Assembly: GCA_003667245.1 (NCBI GenBank)
Contig: RCNN01000065.1
Coordinates: 62,001-126,000, forward strand
Length of the DNA stretch: 64,000 nucleotides
Origin: Heterostelium multicystogenum
Lineage: Eukaryota > Evosea > Eumycetozoa > Acytosteliales > Acytosteliaceae
Direction of reading: 5' to 3'
In this document: positions 51,535 through 63,241 of the stretch, piece after piece
How positions within the stretch are numbered: the first letter of the stretch is position 1
Layout of the letters: every line of letters starts with the position of its first letter
Program-made: the position numbers and the translations under genes
Notes under the pieces: model-generated
Seen by the model: the letters and a program-made list of their open reading frames with translations, nothing else
What the model was told of the DNA's origin: nothing
The model's database searches: none

Positions 51535-51665
51535 AAGTATATTGTTATTACTATATCTATTACTTTTGCTGTTGCTATATTGTTAATTACTATTGCTATT
51601 GCTATTGCTATTGCTATATTGTTATTACTATATCTATTGATATTGCTGTTGATGTGTTGTTATTG
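51535..51665. repeat. degenerate TTGCTA hexanucleotide repeat
   Basis: Irregular tandem TATTGC units, broken by TTACTA variants, between the pseudogene and the next gene. Confidence 0.7.
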
Positions 51666-52101
51666 CAACAGGTACTAAGTGGATAACGTTATCACCTGTA
51701 GTAAGTATATTAATTAATTAACAGGTTGAAATACTAACAACATATTTCGTATTATATAGATATATATTCTGCTCTTTCTCATTTAAATAAAGTCAAGGTT
51801 AAAATATTATGTACTCAAGCTGTCATTCTTTTGATTTTTTATTTTGGCATATAAATTTGAGTGTCCCAGATCAATCACAAATCCATCATCAAAAAAAATA
51901 AAAATAAACAAACAAAATAAAATTTTTATAAAATTTCAAAAAATTTTTTATTTTAAAACCAAAGGGAGGCCCTGTAAAAATGAAACTTTTCCCAAAAGTT
52001 TGTGATACTTGTTTAAAATCAAAATTAAATAAATTTACAAGTTAGGCATAAAAAAAAACGTTTTTGTAGGTCAAACGAAAAGAGGTATTATTTTTATTAT
52101 A

Positions 52102-53120
52102 TTAATCCTTGAATAATTGAGCTTTGCTGTTTAATTTTTCCAAAATACTTATCAAATATTCAAAATCATGTGGATTTTTTAGATTGTGTTTTTTATAGAT
52201 ATTGATTAAATAATCCTTCGTAATATTTCCATCATCTGGTGTGCGCAAGGGGTGTCCATCCTCTGTTCTAAAATCCTTTAAATCCATGATTTCATAGCTT
52301 GCATTCCTATTCCAATTGATCTCTATTTTGTAATCATGCCATTTGTCTCTTGATTCTTCTTCTAATATTAGTTTTCCTTGGAAATCAAACTTTGAGACTT
52401 GAGAGTTGACATATCATTTTCCAGTTTTGATAACTGGGCCTTGATAGTTGTATTCTCCTTTTGCAGTTTTAAAGTATTGGTCCTTGATAGTTGTATTCTC
52501 CTTTTGCAGTTTTGAGTATTGGTCCTTGATAATTGTATTCTCCTTTTGCAGTTTTGAGTATTGGTCCTTGATAATTGTATTCTCCTTTTGCAGTTTTGAG
52601 TATTGGTCCTTGAGATTTAAAATCTCATTTTCAAGTTTTTGAATTCTTTCTTCTTGAAATTTGACTTTTGATTGATAGGACTCTAAATCTTCAATGTATT
52701 TTGCTTTGTAACACTTCTTTTTCCTTGATTACAGCTTTCAAGCGTAAATCTAGAGCATCTATCTCATTACTAAATTTTACAATTGAAAAATCAAAGATTT
52801 CGTGCAATATTCGTTGTGAAGTTGGTTTGTTGTTGAACTTGTTGTTGCTCTTGTTGTTGTTGCTTTTGTTGTTGTTGCTCTTGTTGTTGTTGCTCTTGTT
52901 GTTGTTGAACTTGTTGTTGTTGTTCTTGTTGTTGTTGCTCTTGTTGTTGTTGAACTTGTTGTTGTTGAACTTGTTGTTGTTGCTCTTGTTGTTGTTGAAC
53001 TTGTTGTTGTTGAACTTGTTGTTGTTGCTCTTGTTGTTGTTGCTCTTGTTGTTGAACTTGTTGTTGAACTTGTTGTTGAACTTGTTGTTGTACTTTCTTT
53101 GATTTATTTTTTCTTGTCAT
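52102..53120 (-). CDS. Gln-rich coiled-coil protein
   Basis: ATG at 53120 (MTRKNKSKKVQQQ). The N-terminal 85 residues are V/E-QQQ(Q) repeats, period four then five. Then comes a segment DFSIVKFSNEIDALDLRLKA and a tandem array of 14-residue units (KDQYSKLQKENT(I/T)I), exactly two heptads each, giving a long coiled coil. A C-terminal domain with SRDKWHDYKIEINWN and LISILEKLNSKAQLFKD follows; I do not recognise it. Frame switches near 52790, 52705, 52475 and 52398 are needed, one of them inside the array. No enzymatic motif. It may be a scaffold, possibly in a Gln-rich condensate (inference). Confidence 0.6.
52439..52607 (-). repeat. 42-bp tandem array encoding coiled-coil heptad pairs
   Basis: Four tandem copies starting at 52439, 52482, 52524 and 52566 on the plus strand. 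Three copies are 42 bp and almost identical; the first is 43 bp because of one extra T in the TTTT(A)AAG stretch, which breaks the reading frame. Confidence 0.9.
52817..53093 (-). repeat. CAA/CAG polyglutamine repeat
   Basis: Tandem CAA-rich units on the minus strand encoding QQQ/QQQQ separated by V, E or K, within the coiled-coil gene. Confidence 0.9.
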
Positions 53121-53765
53121 TATATCAATACTAACTATATGTTTTTTAATGTAACTTTCTTTCCTTTAAATTATATAATTATTTATAAAATATAAAACAA
53201 TATTCCTTTTAATATAATATAATAATTATAATTTGTGAAAATTCTACAAAAATAGATGTTATTTATTTGGATACCTTCTCTATAGTTGTAAAATGTAGTA
53301 TTCTCACCATTTAGAGTAACAATTGCAATTGGTGTGAATTGAATTATAATTGTGTTCTTGATATTATTAATGAATGATAAATACAGTTAGCTTTCCCTTT
53401 TATAAACTTTGTGTAACTATTAATAGACGTAGATAATAGCTACCAACAAATGCAATACAATTGAATTGGATATTTAATAAGCTATATATGCAGAATGATA
53501 CTTCAAACAACATTACTATTAGCAATATCTTATTTAATTTTAAATAAATTCAATTGTAATTTAGATAATTTTAAAACATCCTAAATCTACCCATCATATC
53601 TGATTATTAGATAATATTTGAGATAGTTGTAAAAAACAGGTTAAAAACCAGTAATCAGAATTTTCTGATTCACAAAAACGTAAAATATCTGTTTATTCTG
53701 ACAAAGCAATGAAAACACCAGTATAATTGTCTCTGATTGTTTATAATGATTATAATCATTTGAAT
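53121..53765. other. intergenic spacer
   Basis: AT-rich divergent promoter region between the coiled-coil gene and the sulfotransferase gene. A minus-strand frame at 53641-53832 is low-complexity and not called. Confidence 0.45.
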
Positions 53766-55045
53766 ATGAAGGTTCAAAAATATATTTATTGTTTATATTT
53801 CTTTTGATTGTATCTCTATCTTTAATCATCATTCAAAATAATGTGCATCAAATACCCTCCAATGTTAAATTAAATTACAGTAGCACCAAAAACCAAGAAC
53901 CAAATAATATAAAATTAAATTCAAATGAACTTCAAGAGACTGATAGAAACGATGACAGTCAATCAAATGAATACAATCACTCTGAAGATATTATACAATT
54001 ACAAGTAGAGACTTTTCATAAATTATTTTTTAAAAAAGAGAGAAAAAATAATGATAGGAAGATTGGAGGAAAAGAGGCTATACCTTAAAGTAATAGAAGA
54101 ATATAGAAAAGAGAAAATATTATTAGAAGAATACTCTTTGAAAGATAAACTTTGGAAGGTGAAATTTGGGTATGCTTCATGTCCAAATGTAACTGATTAT
54201 AATCCACCAAACCAGTCAAAGTGGATATCAATGTTTAAAGATCCTAAATGGAAAAGTGATCCAACTCTCAATCCTTTTTACCTACCGAAACCTCATATTT
54301 TCATTCATATTCCAAAGACAGCTGGAACTAGTTTGGTGGAATTATTTAAGCTGAATGAAGATCCTAGATATTTGTTACATTCAACCAACCCTCAAATATT
54401 TGATGTAGAAGGTTTGACCAGAATGCAATCGATTTTTGGTCACATTTACTTTGGCGTTCATTTATATTATAAGGATGACCCATATTCATTGGTTGTGCCA
54501 GAGAGATCAGATGGTTTGATTAAGTATAGCTATTTGACGTGGTTTAGAGATCCCGTTGAAAGAGTTATTTCACACTACTACTTCTTAAGAGATAGTAGAG
54601 GACACAGGGAACATGGAATGTCAATGGTTTATAATTTGACGGATTGGATAGAAGAGACACCAATAGGAAACAATGAGCAAACTAGAAGAATTCTAGGTTT
54701 AAGCAGATCTGACAACTTTACTGAAGAGTCTCTTGAAATTGCTCTTCACCATTTAATATAGTAAGCAGAATTACTAAAATTCTTGTCCTATTTTAATTAT
54801 ACTAAAAATTTTATAATAGTTCAATTAAATTCATAGGACTAACAGAGAGATTTGATGAATCAGTGGTGCTAATGTCTCATTTCACTGGTTTCCAGGAGAT
54901 CAAGTTCCCAAAGACTAATATTGGCGTTCAAAAATACAAAAAATATACTAAAGTATCTGATAAAGTTAGGAAAATCATTGCAGAAAAGAATTGGATGGAT
55001 GTTATCATTTACAAAAAAGCAAAAGAAATATTCGAAAACAAATAG
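53766..55045 (+). CDS. Golgi-type sulfotransferase (Sulfotransfer_2-like)
   Basis: Type II membrane enzyme expected to transfer sulfate from PAPS to glycans in the Golgi. The ATG at 53766 starts MKVQKYIYLFIF and a transmembrane segment (FLLIVSLSLIII). An Asn/Glu-rich stem follows. The catalytic domain has the 5'-phosphosulfate loop HIFIHIPKTAGTSLVELF and the 3'-phosphate motif WFRDPVERVISHYYFLRD. After a short intron (about 54761-54820) comes IGLTERFDESVVLMSHF, typical of heparan/chondroitin sulfotransferase relatives. The frame must switch near 53795 (a TT run) and 54045 (A-run). The stop at 55045 may be premature; one more A near 55043 would extend the protein by about a dozen residues. Substrate unknown. 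Confidence 0.8.
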
Positions 55046-55184
55046 ATATGGTTGGCAGGGACTTTATCAATTCAGAAGTCAACTACTAATCGATCTAGAA
55101 CACAAGAAGAAATTAAATAAATTGTAATGATTACATTATATTAAGGAGTTTTAATTTAGTATCTGAACTTTCCATAATATTCTT

Positions 55185-56311
55185 TCAAGAATCTTCTTGA
55201 GAGTTGTCAGCTTGGTAGGTTGGCTCTGGAATTGGGAGCTCACCCAAAGTTGCATTAACAATATCCAATGCCAGTTTGGGATCCATCATATGTCCTGGGG
55301 AGATATAAATAGTTTCGTCATCTGAGTTTTTGATTGCGTAACCAAAGGAGCTCATTGTTATGTATATTACGCATCTCTACTTCTGCATCATCGCCTTCCT
55401 CCTGGATTTCTCGTCAATCAACTCGTGAGTGATACCGTGGCAGACGAGAAGTTGCTTAGCAACACCAATTGTTGGACAATCAATGCTCACACCCCAAATG
55501 ACAGGCAGCGCCAAGACCTCTCATGTGATTGATTCCATTACCATCGATGATCATCCTTGTGGTGTATATTGTGGAGCAATTCTCTTTAAGTCATTCCAGA
55601 GAGGAATGAGATGTGGAATCTCACGGAATGCAAGAAATCCTGCAATATAGGGTTGAGTTAACTTTACCATCTTGTAGGACTCATATACCACCTTCAGTGA
55701 TGGGTACTCAATCACAACGATTGAAGCGCAGGCATCAATCTTGTTATTCTTGGCAAAGGAGATGTCGACACCTCCAATGTATTTCAGCTTGGAAAACTGT
55801 AAGTTTCTGCTGTTGGTCTTGTCGACCAAAGCAGCCAGTCTGATTTGCTCAGTCTTCCATTTTTGAGTTTGGTCGGGGGTAGGATCGTCTGGTCTACCAT
55901 AGTTATCTTTTTCTTTTGACCAATTTGAGATATCTACATGTAACACAGTGTCTGGTTCAAATGCATTGAAAGTATAATCTCTGCCATTATAAGTGACTGT
56001 CTCAGTGGCAACCTTTTTAGTTTTAGATGGTTGTTTTTGTTGGCTTCCAAACACAGCTGATGAAAATGTTGGTTGTGTGGAAGGTTGTGGTTTTGAAGCG
56101 CCAAAAATTGCTGATGCAAATGTTGGTTGTGTGGAAGTGTCTGGTTTTGGTGCACCAAAGATAGCTGATGCAAATGTGGGTTGGTTTGAAGTTGTTTGAG
56201 CTTGTTTTGGAGCAGCTGGAGTCTTTGCACGATTGTTATTGTTATTGCTTTTATTATTGTTGCTATAGCTATTATTATTATAATTATTGCTATTTCTATT
56301 ACTATAGCTAC

Positions 56312-56360
<49 letters not shown>

Positions 56361-56811
56361 GTTGTTATAGCTATTGGTGTTGCTGTCGGTGTTGTGACTA
56401 CTATACTGACTTACTGATGAAGTTTGATTTGAAACGAATTCCTGGTTTAGAATTGGGATGTTGTTTGTGGCATCATCCATATCGGAATCGATACCGATTG
56501 AATAGATATTATTGAAGCTTGTGTTGGATGGCTTTTGGTCATAGTAATATGACTGTTGAGTTTGTTGTTGATAATCACCATTGTTTGAGTATGATGAAGT
56601 TAACTGTTGTACATTGTAATCATAGGTGTTATAGCTACTGTTGCTGCTATAATCATAGCTGTAGGTAGAAGCAGGTGATGGGGTCGGTTGTGTTGTAGCT
56701 TGGACACCCAAAATCTCCTGCTTTCTTCCTGTTATACTCTTGCTCAGAGATGTAACAAGATTCCAAAAGAGAGTTTAACTTCTCAATTTGCTCTTTAGTA
56801 TCTTCAAACAT
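55185..56811 (-). CDS. endonuclease V with SHOCT-like N-terminus and FG-like repeats
   Basis: Endonuclease V cleaves nucleic acids next to inosine; eukaryotic forms act mainly on inosine in RNA. ATG at 56811. Residues about 1-34 (EQIEKLNSLLESCYISEQEY) resemble the SHOCT motif. A long Ser/Tyr/Asn-rich region with an Asn run (ATT repeat near 56306-56360) precedes three QPTFASAIFGA(P/S)KP-type repeats. The endonuclease domain has QFSKLKYIGGVDISFAKN (metal-binding Asp), PYIAGFLAFREIPHLIPLW, MIIDGNGINHMRGLG (second Asp), DCPTIGVAKQLL and the end DDETIYISPGHMMDPKLAL. Frame corrections at about 56730, 55558, 55490, 55415 and 55360 are needed. The first part may have an alternative non-ATG start downstream. 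Confidence 0.78.
56306..56360. repeat. ATT microsatellite encoding Asn run
   Basis: Tandem ATT on the plus strand, AAT on the minus strand, giving the poly-Asn stretch of the endonuclease V protein. Confidence 0.85.
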
Positions 56812-57113
56812 GTTTTAAAATATATATATATTGATCTAATGAAACAATAAGAGTATTTAGATTGACAATTTAATTATATTATTATTATTATTATACAATT
56901 AGATTAAATTAAATTATCAATTAATAATCAATTGTTTAAATGTGCGTCAGCGGAACACGCCTTTGTGATCACTTGGATCATTGTTTGTCATTCTCAGATT
57001 TTCCATTGAAAGAAATAAAATATGAGAAAACTACAATAAAAAAACATCACAGATTAAAATAAAGATCATAAAGATTTAATGTTGGAATATCTCTAAATAT
57101 ATTTAAGAATTTA
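56812..57113. other. intergenic spacer
   Basis: AT-rich spacer between two minus-strand genes, with an ATTATT run near 56876-56893. Presumed promoter of the endonuclease gene. Confidence 0.45.
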
Positions 57114-59125
57114 TTAAAATTGAATTGCGTCAATGATTTTCTTGCAAACCACGCTGTAGAACCATACATCGCCACTCAGTCTCTTGAACTTGATACCAAA
57201 AAGATCCATGCCGCTGACACGGCATATCTCAATCTCAAAGGTAAGTGGCTCCGCTGTGGTGGCCGATGTTGTCGATGAGGTCGAAGCGGACAAGGCGGGC
57301 ATGGACGAGCACAGTGACGAGAGCTCTTGTTGTGATTGTTTGCATTCAAATATATAGCCATTCTGTTGGAATTTGATGGATTGTGAAATCAGGACATCTT
57401 CAAGATGTCTGATGATATCGCTTGGCTGAAGAGTAGTTGTGGTACCACTTGTGAAAGGTCCTTTGATCGATCTCAATTTGTCTTTTTGTGGCTTGTTCTT
57501 GCCTCGCAACACATTGACTACGTCCTCCAAGCTGAAGCGACGCTTGTTGTAGCTACTATAGTTGCTACCAATGGTGTTGGTTGGTGAACCGCTTGGAGTT
57601 GAGCACTCAGATGATGGCGATGTGCAATTGGATCCCTTGTCATCATATGACAGATCAGTGTTGGTATTGGTGCTATTGCTGACAATTGTGTTTATCTGAT
57701 TTCTGGACGATGGTGTTCTCTTTTTGAACAATCCATGGAACAAACTACTTTTTAAACTTGGTGTGGAAGGTGCTGGTGGACTTTGGCAAACTGGAGAGGA
57801 TGCAGTTGAACATGATGATGAGATCGGACTAAGTGGTGGAGTCATCAAAGCAGGAGATCCCATATTTGGAGAGGTACCCATAAGACTTGGACTACTACAG
57901 CATGCACTGTTAATAGAAATTGAGGCGCCACGTGGAGAAGCTGGAGTTTGAAGATTGGGTGAACTATTATAAAGTGGAGATCTATTAACTTTAAGGAATT
58001 TACTACTTTGCTCGGCAGATGATCCATGATGATAATTATTATCTTCTACTGAAATATTATTCTTTCTATTATATTCTTCGTCCGGTTCGAGTTCGTAACC
58101 CTTGTTGGTCCATGCATGGCTTTTAATTTCTGACAATTTAGCTCTTTCATTTGGATTAGCTACTATCATTCTATTAATTAAATCTTTTACCTCTGTAGGA
58201 AACCTATTAGTAAAGAAATAACAAGTAAGCCATAATAATACTTATACGTACCGCTACTTAATAAAATATTGGGTGGAAACTTAAATTCACCTTTTAATAA
58301 TCTATCTAAACCCTCAACTTGGACACCATCTGTTAAGCTCCATGGTAGTTGTCCTGTGACCATTGCATATAAAATTACACCTACACTCCAAATATCGACT
58401 TCTTGTCCATTATATTTCTTTTCTAAAAGTATTTCAGGTGGAGCATAAACTGGAGAACCACAAAAAGTTGACAATAATAGTCCTGGTCTAGTAATATTAC
58501 TATATCCAAAATCTAATAGAAATTAATCAACAAGATTTAATAGTCTAAATTATGATAATAGCTTACCACTTATTTTAATATTTCCCATATCATCAACTAA
58601 AAGATTTTCTAATTTCAGATCACGATGACAGACATTGTTTGAATGGCAATATATTAAACCAGCTAAAATTTGACGAAGAAATTTTCTTGCTTCTCTCTCG
58701 GAGAGTCTCCCTCTTGCGACAATATAATCAAAAAGCTCACCACCTGATACCAGTTCTAAGATTAAACAAATTCTTCCTCGCTCTTCGTCATAGATAGCAT
58801 CATATAATTGTATGATATTTCCATGCTTCAAGAGTTTCAGAATTGTTATTTCTCTTTCAATCTCTTTACGTTCCTTAACTCTCTTTGGTTTGGTAATTTT
58901 GATGGCTACTTTCTTTCCAGTGATAATGTTGGTTCCAATTTTCACCTTGCTTGAGGTACCGGAACCAATGGTTTTTCCAAGTATATAGTTTCCAATTCTC
59001 TTACAACTTGTTACCTTTAAGGAGGTCTTTGTGATCGTTGGCAAACTATTAATAAAAAAAGAATTCTCTTCTTGAATCGATTCCAAATGCTGATCGATGT
59101 AGGAGTGTGCAACTTCGGAAGTCAT
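57114..59125 (-). CDS. MARK/PAR-1-like Ser/Thr protein kinase with KA1 domain
   Basis: CAMK-type kinase related to MARK/PAR-1/KIN1 polarity kinases. ATG at 59125. The kinase domain (residues about 45-320) shows GKTIGSGTSSKVKIG (Gly loop), KKVAIKITK (ATP-binding Lys), CHRDLKLENLL (catalytic loop), DFGYSNIT (metal-binding DFG), CGSPVYAPPEIL (activation and P+1 loop) and DIWSVGVILYAMVTG. A Ser/Pro/Asn-rich linker of about 200 residues follows. The C-terminus (EIEICRVSGMDLFGIKFKRL, then KIIDAIQF) fits the KA1 membrane-binding domain. Introns split the DFG segment (about 58500-58563) and follow ILLS (about 58188-58253). The frame is intact. It may phosphorylate microtubule-associated proteins (family knowledge). 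Confidence 0.85.
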
Positions 59126-62100
59126 TGTTTTATTATATCCAATATTGATAAATCAAGAGATTTAATTGGATTGGATTTGATGAGAAAATTATAACTACAA
59201 AAGATAATAATATCTAAATAAATATTAATATACAAAACTATTAGTATTCTACTAATTAATATACAACAAGCTAATAATACAAATAATGTAATTATAATGA
59301 GATTTAAATTAAATATATATATAGATTAATATTTTATTAAATAATTATTTGGAAATAATAAATCAAACCTATTACCACTTTGATCAAAGTAAGTTTAGAG
59401 TGATGTGGTAATTTCATTCAAAAAGCAATCAAATTATATATTATTTAATATGATAGGGTTGTCTTGTAATGATTTTATATCTAGAATCGTTCTATGATAT
59501 AACTTGTGTTGTTGGATAATGGTGTTAAATTTGTGAGCAAGGAGGTGTGAATCTAGTTGGATTTAAATAAATATAAAATCATATTTATTTGCAATCAGGA
59601 GATAAGTAGTAACATGGAAGGTTATGGAGAATGAGTGTCAGTAAAATGTATATGGAATGGAATTGTTGACACTTAAATTCCTAACCAACAACAACAACTT
59701 TATTGATATCATTCAAATGTTAAACGAAAGTAGTGTGAATACCAAGTTTCCACATATCAAACTGATAGAAAGCTGACATTATGATTAAATTATTATAAAA
59801 AGTTAATTTAAAACAGTTTTCAATCAACATAGTACTGAAATTGAATTGCTTTACAAGGATAAATAAGAAATAGTTCTTTAAATATGTTGTTAAAGGATAA
59901 AAGTACATATCGATTTTGATTGTTACATCACACAGTGTAGACAGCTCGATATAGAAAATGGAATGATTCTTTTGATTGACAATTGTAAAAACCATCTATT
60001 TTTCAAAACTCAAAATAATATAATAGTCAATCAATCAATAATCACACACTAGAGATTTACACACATACAACTATCTACACCAATAGACACACACACTTCA
60101 CTTTTTTTTACCCACTTAAAACAAACATATAATTATTTTTTAATTTCCATTTTGAATGGTTTGAAATAGTTATTACATATATGAAAGAAAGAAGATAGTT
60201 AGGTAGAGTCTGGTTCACTACCAACAAGTTAAACCAACTTTTAAAAATTATTATGGTGATTATTGAGGTATGCAGGAGATGAAATAAATATTACTTTTAG
60301 AAAAAACTGTCAATTTCTGGTAGGAACAATCTTATCCTCCAAAGTTAAATCTTTAAAACTTTAATTTGTAAATTTTACAATCGAGTGATATGTACTTCTA
60401 TTTATTAAAGACTAATTTTTAATTTCTTGAATATTATTATCATTATTTAATTCAAAATTATTTACTATGTTTGTTATAAAATGTAGGTTTTCTAAGCTAT
60501 TAATATTATTATTAATGTTATAATTATTATTCTCAGAGTATGAAATGATTATCAAGAACAAGTTAAGATATCATTATTGATGAATTGGCTTGTTGTAAAA
60601 GATATCTTTTTAAATTAATTTAATAGAAATAATGTTATTAAATTGGTATTGTATTTTCGTATCATTTCATCACAAAAATTAAATAGGTTAAAATGTGGAT
60701 ATGAGTGGATTATTATTATTATGTTATGTTATGATCATTATTTTTGGTATTGTCAATATCACTATTTTTATTATTAACATTAATTATAAGAGATTGCTAT
60801 TTATTACATTGACTAGAGTATTGATTTTTTAAATGAAGATAATGATTTATAAAACTATACCTTTTGAATTGTGAAAAGTTGATGTAAATAAAAATAAAGA
60901 GCACTAGATAATGATTATTATTTAGTCTAGAGATATAACTTGAGTATTAAGTACTGAAAGTTATATATTGGGGAAGTGTTGTTCCTAAAAGTTGGGATTA
61001 ATTTTTTTGTGTTATCTAACAGGAAATCTATAAATAATACAACAACAAAATCAAATCAAATCAAATATATGTTCATAATTAAGTATTAGATGATGAATAC
61101 ATCAACAACATCTCTAGTTCTACAACTATAATCACCATCACCATCAAACCACCACTTCCCCACACTAACCACAACACATCTACCAAGACACACCCCACAC
61201 CCAAACAAACATATAAAAGAAAATCAATTTGCTGAGTATCTCTATGCTTCTCCGTACTCATACACTGTTTTTATTTGAATTGAAAATCAATCCATCAAAT
61301 TGAATCAGCACCATGTTCATGTCATCAACAATTCAAGATTCCAATAAAAACATGATACCTCAAATACCATATTGCCCAACATTTATTTGATATGGTGGTC
61401 ATTTTCAAATTGGATAGTTCCATATTACAAATATATTTTAATACTATTATTATTTTGTTTTGTACTTTATCAACGAAGAAGGAATGCTACTCAATCTCTC
61501 ACTCATACAACTAAATTCATGATCATCAACAAAAAACAACAACATTAATTCATCAATAATCACAGCCCACAGTACAAGTATCAATCAAGCATCATTAATC
61601 ATCATATGAACATCATATATGTTTTAACTATTTTTCAATCCAGTCCAGCTTTGAATTCATTCATCTTTATTGATTTTTATTTATTGAACTTTGCTGCTGC
61701 TGATATTTTTATAAATATCAAATTCACCAACAGTGTCCATCATTAAAAATAGAATTAATAAACAATACAAACCGAAAACAACCCAGTTGAATTAAATAGG
61801 GTCAGTAATAAACATCCTAGAGTACACAAAGACATACACTTTTAGATGATTTAACATACAATTAATAAATTTTCACCCAACTTAAACTCTCCCACATTCT
61901 ATTCATGAAAAAGCCGGATACCCTAGCTAAGCATTTCAATTCAAAGATTCAATAACAAATGATTAACTATTCATGCTCTCCAATAATTTCCATAATATTT
62001 ATATAAACAATGATTATTTTTAGATTCACTAAAATTTCACCATCCTTATGAAAGTTTAATATGTATATAATATTGTACTATCCAAACTCTTGAGATATAT

Positions 62101-63241
62101 CATTGGATTAAACAGTTGATATGTGATTTATTCATCCATAATACTTTCAATATATTTTAATCAATTGATCATCACTATTACCAACATCATCATCGTTATC
62201 ATCTCTTATTTATTTAAATATATCGATAATTAACTATTGGCTAAATAAGAATTGTACATTAAATCTTGTCCATAATTTTGATTCAAACAGAATATATATT
62301 GGCATCCTAACTATATTGGTAACACTCTCTCTTGTTTTATATTCATTTTACATTTTGTTACCATCAACTATCCACCCAAATGAAATACAAACTGATAATA
62401 AAAAATATTGTAACCAAATACAATTTAATTTGAAAACTGATCCTATCTAATGATTAATATGGTAAAATAAGGGTTTAGAATTGTATTTCTATAACCCTCA
62501 ATAGAAAATAACAATTGTCCATATTAAATTTTGGTTGTCTTATAAATTTACATGTCTAGCAAAACCAATATCATTGATAAAACATTATTACATACATGTG
62601 AAAATAAGTACAAGATTACTATATAATTGATTCATTTTACTTTACTATGTTTAATCTTGTGTTCTTTTTACATTTGGTTGACTAATGTAACAATACCCAT
62701 CATAAAAATAGATTTGAGTAGTCTGAATATTGTATCTAAACATAATAATATTGATGATCATTATTTTATATTTACTCCTTATTTTGATTGTAAAATAATG
62801 TTTCATTTATTTAGGTCATTTGAAGTGTTTTAAATTTTAACAAACATTGAAACTATGTACTATGAACTTTGAAGTTCTTCTAGATTCTAAATTTGTTCAA
62901 GTCATTATTTTTTTACTTTATATTTACATTGCATCCAACTGAATCTTATAGCTTCATAAATTCTATGATTCTAATATTGGAAATTTACATTATTACCAAT
63001 AGAATTGATGATAATATCAATAATATATTATGGTTATTCTTGAGCAACCACTCAAAGGGTAAATCAAGTTTTGTAAGTGTGGTAACACCAACTCTCATAA
63101 TTAATTAATTTTATATTATTAAATGAATTCCAATATACATTTATATCCCATTTGTATTTCATCTGATTAAATAAACAACTTTATTTTTATTACAAGATTT
63201 GCAGGTTTGTGGAATGCCTGCATGACTTGAAAAATAAAAAG
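59126..63241. other. 4.1-kb low-complexity spacer
   Basis: AT-rich spacer between divergent genes with many TTATTA tracts and an AAATC run (about 61040-61062). Short frames at 59720-59995, 61079-61261, 62627-62833 and 62893-63108 are hydrophobic or low in complexity and lack family resemblance. No RNA gene could be supported. Confidence 0.4.

Noticed and set aside
52668..53102. Poly-Leu plus-strand frame of 144 codons
   Set aside because: Antisense of the CAA/CAG polyglutamine repeat.
56168..56515. Tyr- or Ile-rich plus-strand frames
   Set aside because: Antisense readings of the ATT repeat and Asn run in the endonuclease V gene.
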